DNA from: Symbiodolus clandestinus
GTDB lineage: Bacteria; Pseudomonadota; Gammaproteobacteria; Enterobacterales; G038960095
Length of the DNA stretch: 64,000 nucleotides
Direction: 5' to 3'
Assembly: GCA_038960095.1 (NCBI GenBank)
Contig: CP152425.1
Span: 744,001 to 808,000, forward strand
Below are positions 1 through 6,749 of this stretch, piece by piece. How positions within the stretch are numbered: position 1 is the first letter of the stretch; every line of letters begins with the position of its first letter. The position numbers and the translations under genes are program-made. The notes below the pieces were generated by a model. It ran no database searches. It was given only the letters and a program-made list of their open reading frames with translations, and was not told the origin of the DNA.

Positions 1-739
1 TTAAGGCCCGTATACTCATCAACTTCCCCAGTGCTTTAGGAGCAGAGGGCGTGTCAATCCATGCAAGTAATCTAAAACCATCTTCACCCATCATTTGTGC
101 ATACTGGCTGCGTGCTTTTTCACTGCGCGGTAGTCGGCTATCCTCTATCCGTTTGGTATAATGGTCATACCAACTAGGCAGTGATACGCTTTTAAGCCAC
201 TGGGGCTCTTTTTTAGAGATTTCATTAAGAGCTGCTCTTAAGGTCTCTCCAATCAACTCCAACCGCTTTAATTCACGAACAGCCATTAAAACATGCGTCG
301 AGTCAGTTCGCTGTTGTCCCCTAGCCTTTATTAATCCATGAGTACGACATTTATCCAACAGCAATTCTAAAAGTTGCTGTTCAGCGCTTCCTACAATCAG
401 GCGCATGCGAAATTCACAAAGTACTGAAAAATTAAAACCGGGGTCAGAAAGCTCAAGCCCTAATAAATATTTCCAATCAATCCTGGCTCGTACTGCCTCA
501 GCAGCTTGCCTATCCGAAAGGTTCTCGCGAAACTGCATAAGGGTAATCAGTGCTAACCGCCAGGGTGATATCGCAGGCTGGCCACGCTTCGAAAACAGCT
601 TGACAAAATCTTCATCACTATAAAGGGTACCCAGTTCATCCCGCAATGTTATATAAGGATGACCTTTAGGAAAAGCGGCTCTTGCAACTTCAACCGTCTG
701 CAGAGGAATCTCTTGGTTCGATGTGGTTTGTAACGACAT
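1..739 (-). CDS. IS1182-family transposase, copy A, N-terminal part (continues beyond window)
   Basis: The 5' end of a DDE transposase gene that reads leftwards from an ATG at 739 and runs off the window, so about 246 of an expected 553 codons are visible. The N-terminus begins MSLQTTSNQ and is the same as the complete copy at 59220-60881; the stretch 405-623 is identical to 59336-59554 reversed. That near-identity means the two copies are recent. The visible part holds the N-terminal DUF772-like helical domain and the start of the catalytic domain (RTDSTH motif). Whether this copy is intact cannot be judged here. Confidence 0.9.
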   Translation of the reverse strand, partial: MSLQTTSNQEIPLQTVEVARAAFPKGHPYITLRDELGTLYSDEDFVKLFSKRGQPAISPWRLALITLMQFRENLSDRQAAEAVRARIDWKYLLGLELSDPGFNFSVLCEFRMRLIVGSAEQQLLELLLDKCRTHGLIKARGQQRTDSTHVLMAVRELKRLELIGETLRAALNEISKKEPQWLKSVSLPSWYDHYTKRIEDSRLPRSEKARSQYAQMMGEDGFRLLAWIDTPSAPKALGKLMSIRAL

Positions 740-807
740 AATGGATAGCCTCTATGATTACCTCATTAGAACTCTATAGTAAGCCATTTAATTCGCCAAC
801 AGTATCT
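1..807 (-). mobile_element. IS1182-family element, copy A (partial, one end visible)
   Basis: Only the transposase-start end is inside the window. The terminal inverted repeat TAATTCGCCAACAGTATCT occupies 789-807 and is followed by GATC at 808-811. The same terminus and the same GATC occur at the ends of the complete copy B at 59152-60912, in the opposite orientation. The element sits in a copy of the short repeat described at 808-858. Confidence 0.85.
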
Positions 808-858
808 GATCAGTTGGGGATCATTAACCTTTATGGGCTAAGGATCAAGATATAAGAC
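808..858. repeat. Dispersed repeat R, right half, interrupted by IS1182 copy A
   Basis: These 51 bases, from GATC to ATATAAGAC, are identical to 54341-54391, where the repeat is uninterrupted, and similar to 60913-60964, where it is interrupted by IS1182 copy B. In both interrupted cases the IS sits at the same GATC. The left half of this copy lies outside the window beyond the IS. Confidence 0.8.
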
Positions 859-1004
859 CTACCCCAATTTAGAGGAGTCTGAGGTCCAATGGTACGAAAA
901 CCTACGCTAAGCTTCAGTAACTTTCACTTCACCCGCCCCTTATCAGTCAGCCCAAATTGGGTGGCATAAGTCCAACCATCGGAAATTCCGTTGCTTTTTG
1001 GAGT

Positions 1005-1529
1005 TCATATTTTTAGATTGAAATAAAATGAATTCAGCACATATTTATCAAAACGAGTAGGTTCAAAGAGTTCTCCGTGCCATTCAAGCATTCGATGATG
1101 TTCTGGATGTTGACTGTTGCTCATTGCCTCTACAAAGTCCGCATATCCTGGTGTGCCACCAACATCTTCAGGGGGAGCGGCATTCTCACCTTTGAGGCAC
1201 ATTATCGATAGGCTTTGATCTGGATCGTAAGGCAGTCGTTTTTCCACCTTGATTGTATGTACCCAATCGTCACCGAAATCGTAAATATACTTGAAGCTAT
1301 CTGTATTATTTAAAGCTTTTGTTAAGATGATTCCTTTTTCCGATCGTATCGGTTCTCCCCCGTTTAGTTCTGGATCGGGGATCCCATAACGCTTATCTCC
1401 AATACTGAATTCATGAAGGTGATAATCTCTCCAGGCGAATGCCAGCTGAATGACCGTATGTAGCTTTCCCAAGGTTGTGGTACTTGGCATCAAAATTCGT
1501 CGCCAGATCATCGGGGATATCCCTTCCAA
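1005..1529 (-). CDS. pRiA4b ORF-3-like protein, N-terminus probably out of frame
   Basis: The protein matches the plasmid pRiA4b ORF-3 family (function unknown) by the landmarks IWRRI near the start, LHTVIQLAFAW, HLHEF, YDFGDDWVH, CLKGENAAPPED and GGTPGY, ending near FDKY. The open frame starts only at a TTG (1529). Homologous N-terminal sequence (LELHIELEGISP) continues upstream without an ATG. A second short frame from an ATG at 1609 ends in the same place. A -1 shift on the A-run at 1568-1574 (message A AAA AAG) would join both into one protein of about 200 residues. It may be a one-base pseudogene or a slippage-rescued gene. It lies alone between IS1182 copy A and IS debris. Confidence 0.75.
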   Translation of the reverse strand: MEGISPMIWRRILMPSTTTLGKLHTVIQLAFAWRDYHLHEFSIGDKRYGIPDPELNGGEPIRSEKGIILTKALNNTDSFKYIYDFGDDWVHTIKVEKRLPYDPDQSLSIMCLKGENAAPPEDVGGTPGYADFVEAMSNSQHPEHHRMLEWHGELFEPTRFDKYVLNSFYFNLKI

Positions 1530-2037
1530 TTCAATGTGGAGTTCCAGTAACTCTAAAGCCTTAAATCCTTTTTTATTTTTTGTTTCTCTATAGGAATGAC
1601 GTTATTCATCTGATACTTCACTGGATTAACGCAATAAGTGCAACGTGCGGCTGGTATGATATAAGGTAGATGAGCGACACCAAGCCATCTCCCATGGTGA
1701 TGTCAGGATGGTTAGCAGAGCACAGGCTTCTAAATCTTTCTCTGATAGCGCTCTCGAGTGCCCGTCACAGAATGGCCCACCGGGAAAAAATGAACAGGAA
1801 GTTACGGTTTTGCTCTAGACCTTTGAATTGATTAACCATCCTTAGATAAAATCTCATCATTCTTTCAAAAATGTGATCAATGCTCAAAAATTAATCACGT
1901 TATCTGTCTCAAAAAACGTTCCTTTCCAGATATTTTGACGGCTAACTTATATTAGTTATGTTAAAATCTTTTTAAAAAATAGCTTGCTTATTTTTCTTTT
2001 TAACTTTACATTTCCGTTCGCCATGATGGAGATTATG
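1530..2037. other. Gap: 5' end of the pRiA4b gene, IS30 end, otherwise nothing recognised
   Basis: 1530-1609 is the probable 5' end of the neighbouring minus-strand gene. 1621-1665 carries the extreme 3' end of an IS30-family transposase on the minus strand (reads YTSRTLHLLR then stop) and the matching element end CTGGATTAACGCAATAAG. The rest, 1666-2037, shows no coding potential that I can support and becomes AT-rich towards 2000. Confidence 0.5.
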
Positions 2038-2039
2038 GT

Positions 2040-2215
2040 AGGGACTCGACCCTAAAAACTAAACGATGGCAGGGAAAACATCCCCTGCTAATTCTAGTCT
2101 GCGCAACCATTTAACAATGGTGGCTCAGACGGGGTAACCGAAAGGTTGCGCCGGTAGTCGTTTAGTCCGGTAGTCGAGAACCCGTTTGGGCTACCGCCAG
2201 TGTGTTTTAATGCTC
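2040..2215 (+). ncRNA. Highly structured non-coding segment, possibly C4/P4-type prophage immunity RNA
   Basis: A run of nested inverted repeats with no open frame. Stems: GCAGGG 2069-2074 with CCCTGC 2083-2088; GTCTG 2097-2101 with CAGAC 2126-2130 enclosing CCATT 2107-2111 with AATGG 2116-2120; AACC-GAAA-GGTT at 2136-2147; CGGTAG 2168-2173 with CTACCG 2191-2196 enclosing CCC-GTTT-GGG. The arrangement reminds me of the C4 antisense/CI immunity RNAs of P1- and P4-like prophages, but this is from memory and no phage gene is adjacent. The strand is assumed. Confidence 0.4.
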
Positions 2216-2327
2216 AGGTGGTGGTGAATATCAAACTAGTCTCCAGTGATCATAACCTGGGCAATGATCTGCCCTTGAATTAATGCACACCTTGTTTTCA
2301 AATGTAAAACTTGAGAATGAGGTCAAG

Positions 2328-2640
2328 ATGTCAAGACAACAGTATACCCCTGAATTTAAACGACGAACCCGGGAATTACTGGCAGAAAACGGAAAATCGA
2401 TTCCCCAGGTGGCTAAAGAACTAGGGATTAGTGAAAATACCTTATATGGCTGGCGTCACACGGCTAAAACGGATATGGGCTTTACTCGCCCCCCCCCCCC
2501 CAGAGCTCTGAGCAAGAGTTAGAGATCAAGCGATTAAAGAAGAAAATCAGCGAATTAGAAGAAGATAAACTGATTTTAAAAAAAGTGGCAGCACTCTTTT
2601 CCAAGGAGAGAGCGAACGTATTCTGGCGCTACATTTGGCT
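2328..2640 (+). pseudogene. IS3-family OrfA, frameshifted in a 13-C tract
   Basis: From ATG 2328 the product (MSRQQYTPEFKRR...) has the helix-turn-helix typical of IS3 OrfA (VAKELGISENTLYGWR). At 2489-2501 a run of 13 C destroys the frame. In the next frame the leucine-zipper part continues (LEIKRLKKKISELEEDKLIL). One base more or less in the run decides whether OrfA is complete. The element as a whole is a remnant, because OrfB lacks both ends. Confidence 0.75.
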
Positions 2641-3055
2641 AGTCGAAAAACCTACGGGGTTAGACGCATCAGAGTGGATTTGCAGGCTGAGCAGCGCCAC
2701 TGCAGAAAGGAGCGCATCGCCAAGTTGATGAAACGGCTGGGTATAAAAGCAGCCGCTACCCGTAAACATAAAGTGACTACTGATAGCAAACATCGGTTAC
2801 CCATAGCACCTAATTTGCTGAAACGGAATTTTTCTCCACCAGCCGCTAATCAAGTTTGGGCTAGCGATATCAGCTATATTTCCACTCAAACAGGCTTTTT
2901 GTATTTGGCTACAGTAATTGACCTTTATAGCCGTATGATCATTGGCTGGAGTTTAAGTAGAAGCCTTAAAATACCATTAATAATCGATGCCCTGGTTATG
3001 GCTAAAACTCGACGTCGGCCGCCAACAGGATTGGTTGGTTATTCATTCTGATTGA
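2635..3055 (+). pseudogene. IS3-family OrfB integrase-type transposase, truncated
   Basis: Reads SRKTYGVRRI, NQVWASDISYI (first catalytic Asp) and FLYLATVIDLYSR, which is the rve integrase core of IS3-type OrfB. The N-terminal ~50-60 residues expected before SRKTYG are missing. The frame is lost just before the second conserved block: LVIHSD is readable in another frame at about 3034-3051. Everything after it, including the catalytic Glu, is absent. The break at about 3055 abuts a brnT fragment. Confidence 0.75.
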
Positions 3056-3060
3056 CTAGT

Positions 3061-3177
3061 AGAGTTTATTTTGTTGTCTTCGTAGATCGTGCTGAAAGTC
3101 GAAGGATAATCAGCTTACGTAAAGCTAACCAAAGAGAGTTTGATCGTTATGTCACGCGCATTAGTTCGACCAACTGA
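3061..3177 (+). pseudogene. brnT: BrnT-type toxin, C-terminal fragment only
   Basis: Thirty-eight codons ending in TGA at 3175 read VYFVVFVDRAES then RRIISLRKANQREFDRY, matching the C-terminal strand and helix of BrnT RNase toxins (RIISARKA-like motif). No start is available; a stop lies at 3049 in this frame. The fragment begins directly after the IS3 remnant, so the insertion or a deletion next to it removed the N-terminal half. It overlaps the start of brnA, the usual brnTA arrangement. Confidence 0.6.
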
Positions 3178-3430
3178 CAAAGAAAACATAGCCATTACAA
3201 AAGCAGCTATGTCTGATGTTGATGCTATACCTTTGACTGACCAAGAATGGGAATCAGCCAAATTAACATTTAATCGTGGTCGTCCAAAAGCTTTGATAGT
3301 AAAAGAACGTATTCCCATTCGGTTATCACATGATGTAGTTGAGAGTTTTCGGGCTACTGGTCAAGGGTGGCAAACACGTATGGATGGCGCATTGAAAGAT
3401 TGGTTAAAAAACCACTCTGCTTCCATATAG
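3149..3430 (+). CDS. brnA: BrnA-family antitoxin
   Basis: A 93-residue protein whose C-terminal half carries the BrnA signature: RGRPKA, then PIRLSHDVVESFRATGQGW and QTRMDGALKDWL. BrnA proteins are ribbon-helix-helix-like DNA-binding antitoxins that neutralise the BrnT ribonuclease and repress the brnTA promoter. I chose ATG 3149 because the reading frame homologous to BrnA begins MSRALVRP and overlaps the brnT end as in complete modules. The partner toxin is only a fragment, so the antitoxin is an orphan. It looks full length and may still act as a DNA-binding protein. Confidence 0.8.
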   Translation: MSRALVRPTDKENIAITKAAMSDVDAIPLTDQEWESAKLTFNRGRPKALIVKERIPIRLSHDVVESFRATGQGWQTRMDGALKDWLKNHSASI

Positions 3431-3513
3431 CATCCTTTGTTGACATTTAGGCTGATTAAGATGGTAGAAAAGAAACTGTAGAGCGTTTTCTTGCTAATTT
3501 ATGGGGAGTTTTT

Positions 3514-3771
3514 ATGGTTGTTCTTTGTGGGGTGAAATACGATATTCCGAAGAGGTTACCTTGCGAAAATTTTGGTCGAACCGTTTTTTTAAGTTTTTTG
3601 GAAGAATGCACCGTTCAAGGGAAATTTCTTGCTTTTACGGGAGTTTGTGAATTTTGTGGCTTAGTGAAAGGGGATTTTGCTGGTGAAGAAATATATATAA
3701 ATGAGTTTCTTCAGGTGATGAAAATTCCAGAGTTTGCACAGATTTTTTCTAAGATAAGTAAAATTAACTGA
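3514..3771 (+). CDS. Hypothetical protein, 85 residues
   Basis: Open frame from ATG 3514 preceded by GGGGAG at about 3501-3506, a good ribosome binding site. The product (MVVLCGVKYDIPKR...) has four cysteines, including CEFCG in the middle, no membrane segment and no family that I recognise. Base composition is AT-rich like the rest of the island. It sits alone between brnA and an operator-like repeat cluster. Confidence 0.45.
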   Translation: MVVLCGVKYDIPKRLPCENFGRTVFLSFLEECTVQGKFLAFTGVCEFCGLVKGDFAGEEIYINEFLQVMKIPEFAQIFSKISKIN

Positions 3772-3791
3772 GTTATTTCTTCGCAAAAGTT

Positions 3792-3886
3792 GTTGTATAC
3801 GCAAAAAATGTCTATACAACGCCATTATTTTGATAAAAACCTATATTTTTGTATACAAGTATACGTTTGTACACCAAAAAGTATAC
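3792..3886. promoter_or_regulatory. Cluster of GTATAC-type boxes (operator- or iteron-like)
   Basis: Six hexamers occur in 95 bases: GTATAC at 3795, 3851, 3859 and 3881, CTATAC at 3812 and GTACAC at 3869. GTTGTATAC (3792-3800) and CTATACAAC (3812-3820) form a near-perfect inverted pair, and TGTATACA at 3850-3857 is a palindrome. The surroundings are AT-rich. Clusters like this serve as repressor operators (XRE or RHH type) or plasmid iterons. No repressor gene adjoins except brnA 0.4 kb upstream. Confidence 0.4.
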
Positions 3887-4271
3887 TTTTTTGTAGATAC
3901 TAAAGTGTTAATTTATCTTGACAAAATAAGTTGACTGTAGAAGTTGATTTTTTGTTAAGGTTGTGCTGTAATTAGAGAACACTGATAAAACCTCTACAGT
4001 TGGTTTTTTTTGTAAGATTCTTTTTTATCAAATGTGATTAATATACTAGCTTGATAGATCTTAAGGGTTCTCTATGCTAGGGTTATACAAAATATATAGG
4101 GACAAACTATCTGATTTAGAAATATATGAATAAAGATGATAGGTATGATGATTATTTTAAGCTTCTTATTGATACTTATATTAAAAAATATGTAGAAAAG
4201 ATAAAAATATTTTTTAAAGACCTTACCATTTGGATAAAGATCAGAGGTGCATGTCAATGTGGCTTTTACTA
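3887..4271. other. AT-rich gap before the OTU gene
   Basis: Very AT-rich. A possible small frame at 4126-4272 (48 residues, MNKDDRYDDYFKLL...) ends in TAATG, overlapping the ATG at 4272 by one base, which would suit translational coupling, but it resembles no family and has no strong ribosome binding site. Nothing else can be supported here. Confidence 0.3.
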
Positions 4272-4588
4272 ATGAAGAAAAGACGTTTTAGATTTTCCCG
4301 TTCTAAAAAAAACTGTGGAAGATTAGGAAAAATCGTCGCTGGTGGCGCTTTAAAAAAATCCTTCAGACACCAGTTGTCCTATTAATAACCATTATTAGAA
4401 TTACCAATAAGCATTCCCTTAAAATCTTTTTTCATAGATATCTCAGGGAAAATCATAAAAACAGTAAATTTATTTCACAAAACAGAAAACCTTACCATGT
4501 AAGATTTACAAAAAAACAGAAAAAATTTTCGGACTGTGTTGATTATTATCTCAGCAAAGATAAAATCTCGACAGAGAACATTGCTCAA
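4272..4588 (+). other. Probable N-terminal coding part of the OTU protein, separated by one frameshift
   Basis: ATG 4272 opens a frame reading MKKRRFRFSRSKK that stops after 37 codons in the current sequence. The frame of the downstream OTU gene is open from 4307 onwards and reads KLWKIRKNRRWWRFKKILQ then PVVLLITIIRI and continues into it. The two meet at an eight-A run, 4305-4312 (message A AAA AAC in zero frame). A -1 shift or one extra A would give a single protein of about 553 residues with a basic start and a short hydrophobic stretch near residues 31-41. Confidence 0.5.
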
Positions 4589-5932
4589 ATGCTCAGAAAA
4601 GTAAAAACCCCTAAAATTTTAAAACACTTGGCAACTACAGAGTTTTTACTTAACCCTATCTTATATTATCTATCATTCAGAGTTATCAGTTATTATCAAC
4701 CCGTTGTCATGCTAGTATTGCCAAAACAGGACTTATATGATGGTAAAAGCCAAGATTTTGTTTTAATAAATCAGTGGATAACCATAAAGCTAGTGAACGT
4801 CTCGACTCCTCTACCAGATTTACAAGTTATAACCAGTCTCACTGCATATCCTGTAAAAAAATGGAAGTACATAGAAATGATCATTTACGAACCCCATCGG
4901 AATCAAAAAATAGAAACCTCTGCAAAAAATTATGCTATCCAAGAGCAAGAGAATGAAAATTATTTTCAGGATCATAATAATTTATCATCATCCTATTCTC
5001 TAGAACAGCAATGCAAACTCATAGATGACGATGACGACTACTGCGGCAACGGTCTACATAGACGCGACCCAAAGTTAAATTCCTGGTACATGCCTTATGA
5101 TCCATTTAAGGGTTTGGAAGAAACTATTGAACATACTCTTCATATAATACTTACTACTCATACTTGTGGAGAATTTGTAGAAGATCTAGCTATTGCATAT
5201 GCTGTCGATAGGTTATTGCCTTATTGTAATAATAAAGATATTGTACATCAAAATGCTGAAATATTAATTGAACATTATAAAGAATATTATCAATATATTC
5301 CTGAAACTTCTTATATTTATGATGACGTGAAACCTGGTTCAGTTTATCAACAACTTATCCAGGACATCACAAGCTCTCTATACAGCCTTAGGGAAGGAGA
5401 CTGTTTTTTTGATTCCCTAGCTCAGGGGATGAACAAGTTATCCATACCCGGTGGACCATTTACTGTCGAATTGTTAAGACAAACCTGCTATGAGTATGCC
5501 AGAGATAACCCAAAGGCTGTTTGTGACAGCCGGATGGGTAAGACCCGGACCTGGAGCCAAGTGATTTCTGAAGATGCAATTGGCGGAAAATATGTAGTAT
5601 TCGGCAATAATGAACAGGATAATTTCAACAGTTACCTGGTTAGAATTCAGTTAACCACCACACAAGGGATAGAGGGCATATCCAACACTTGGGGCAGACC
5701 AGAAATTGAAGGACGAATGCTTTGTAACAAATTCGATATTAAACTGCATGTTGTTGAAAAACAGACTGTAGAAGATGAAGTCATTACTGTGCACCAATTG
5801 ATAGACCGTACAGGTTCCAAATCAATTGATGACAGTGAAACAGCCACTCTTTACCACAATGATAAAGTTTTGCATATCTTAAATGAGGGACGAGATCATT
5901 TTGTTCCGATACTCCGCAGCAAGGTGTCGTAA
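4589..5932 (+). CDS. OTU-like cysteine protease (predicted deubiquitinase effector)
   Basis: The last ~180 residues form an OTU-type domain: REGDCFFDSLAQG at residues 269-281 supplies the catalytic Cys after a Gly-Asp, and GRDHFVPIL close to the end supplies the catalytic His. OTU proteases cleave ubiquitin chains, a substrate absent from bacteria, so a role inside a eukaryotic host cell is implied. The first ~260 residues are unrecognised, AT-rich in codon use, with an acidic DDDDDY stretch near 150. ATG 4589 is only the first ATG in this frame. Coding sequence clearly continues upstream to 4307 and probably, across a frameshift, to 4272. No secretion signal is evident. The gene is isolated in the accessory island. 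Confidence 0.8.
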   Translation: MLRKVKTPKILKHLATTEFLLNPILYYLSFRVISYYQPVVMLVLPKQDLYDGKSQDFVLINQWITIKLVNVSTPLPDLQVITSLTAYPVKKWKYIEMIIYEPHRNQKIETSAKNYAIQEQENENYFQDHNNLSSSYSLEQQCKLIDDDDDYCGNGLHRRDPKLNSWYMPYDPFKGLEETIEHTLHIILTTHTCGEFVEDLAIAYAVDRLLPYCNNKDIVHQNAEILIEHYKEYYQYIPETSYIYDDVKPGSVYQQLIQDITSSLYSLREGDCFFDSLAQGMNKLSIPGGPFTVELLRQTCYEYARDNPKAVCDSRMGKTRTWSQVISEDAIGGKYVVFGNNEQDNFNSYLVRIQLTTTQGIEGISNTWGRPEIEGRMLCNKFDIKLHVVEKQTVEDEVITVHQLIDRTGSKSIDDSETATLYHNDKVLHILNEGRDHFVPILRSKVS

Positions 5933-6049
5933 AACAATTGTTTAACGACTATGCTAGTGGGCTACTTGCGCGCCTCATCAGATTCTGATCACCAAAATAC
6001 CTTGTTACCGCTTGATACTTGGTAATTTATAAATTACAACATCAAGGAC

Positions 6050-6355
6050 ATGTATGAGATCGAGCAAACCGAAAATTTCCGTCAATGGAGAGGAGACTTA
6101 AAAGATCCTCTTGCTGCAGCTGCCATAGCAGATAGGATCTTTCGGCTCTCTAGAGGGCTGCTTGGAGACACCTCCTCAGTAGGCGATGGAGTCAGTGAAC
6201 TTCGAATCCATACGGGGCCAGGGTATCGTATCTACTTTCAGAGACGCGACGGCAAAATTATCCTGCTGCTTTGCGCTGGAGACAAGAGCACCCAAAGAAA
6301 AGATAGACAGCTTGCTAAGCAACTAGCAAAACAGGAGAAGAATTTATGGCCATAA
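6050..6355 (+). CDS. RelE/ParE-superfamily toxin (HigB / phage Gp49-like)
   Basis: A 101-residue protein of the addiction-module killer family: MYEIEQTENFRQW at the start, RIFRLSRGLLGD, GVSELRIHTGPGYRIYF and IILLLCAGDKSTQ, in the order seen in this family, followed by DIxxA-like lysine-rich end. Such toxins are usually ribosome-dependent mRNA endonucleases. The stop overlaps the next gene by ten bases, a typical toxin-antitoxin operon with the toxin first. Length is normal. The partner antitoxin is shortened. Confidence 0.85.
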   Translation: MYEIEQTENFRQWRGDLKDPLAAAAIADRIFRLSRGLLGDTSSVGDGVSELRIHTGPGYRIYFQRRDGKIILLLCAGDKSTQRKDRQLAKQLAKQEKNLWP

Positions 6356-6552
6356 AAGTTTATCCGTATGACCCAGCAGAAGATCTAAACGGTCCGGAAG
6401 CTTATGCAGTTTTTATGGCTGGTGCCCTAGAGACTGGCAATGCATCTTACATTGCTGAAGCCTTGGGTGTCGTCGCAAGGGCAAAAGGGATGGCCGAGAT
6501 AGCCAAGGAAACAGGTCTTGCCAGAGAGCAGCTTTATACCTCTTTGAGCTAG
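6346..6552 (+). CDS. Addiction-module antitoxin (COG3636-like), C-terminally truncated
   Basis: Sixty-eight residues starting MAIKVYPYDPAED, with IAEALGVVARAKGMAEIAKETG leading into the helix-turn-helix and ending at LAREQLYTSLS. Family members normally continue about 25-30 residues through GNPTL-like sequence to complete the HTH domain. Here a stop at 6550 removes that end. The N-terminal toxin-binding part is present, the DNA-binding end is not, so autoregulation is likely lost while neutralisation may persist. It overlaps the toxin stop by ten bases. Confidence 0.75.
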   Translation: MAIKVYPYDPAEDLNGPEAYAVFMAGALETGNASYIAEALGVVARAKGMAEIAKETGLAREQLYTSLS

Positions 6553-6749
6553 GTGCTATGTCAAAACGACGCTGGATTATCTAGGATATACATTTCGCCC
6601 TCGGTTGGTGAAGTAGGGATAAGTACATCCCGGATTCTGGTTTTGGCCGAGGATCCACTGAGAATTAATCTAAACGGATCCAGCAACAATAAGCTACAAA
6701 GCGCAATAAAGCCGCTAATTATCCAGCAGAGAAGCATTCGTAATACTGT

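Noticed and set aside
405..623. 72-codon plus-strand frame, repeated at 59336-59554 on the other strand
   Set aside because: Shadow of the IS1182 transposase in both copies; duplication is explained by the IS.
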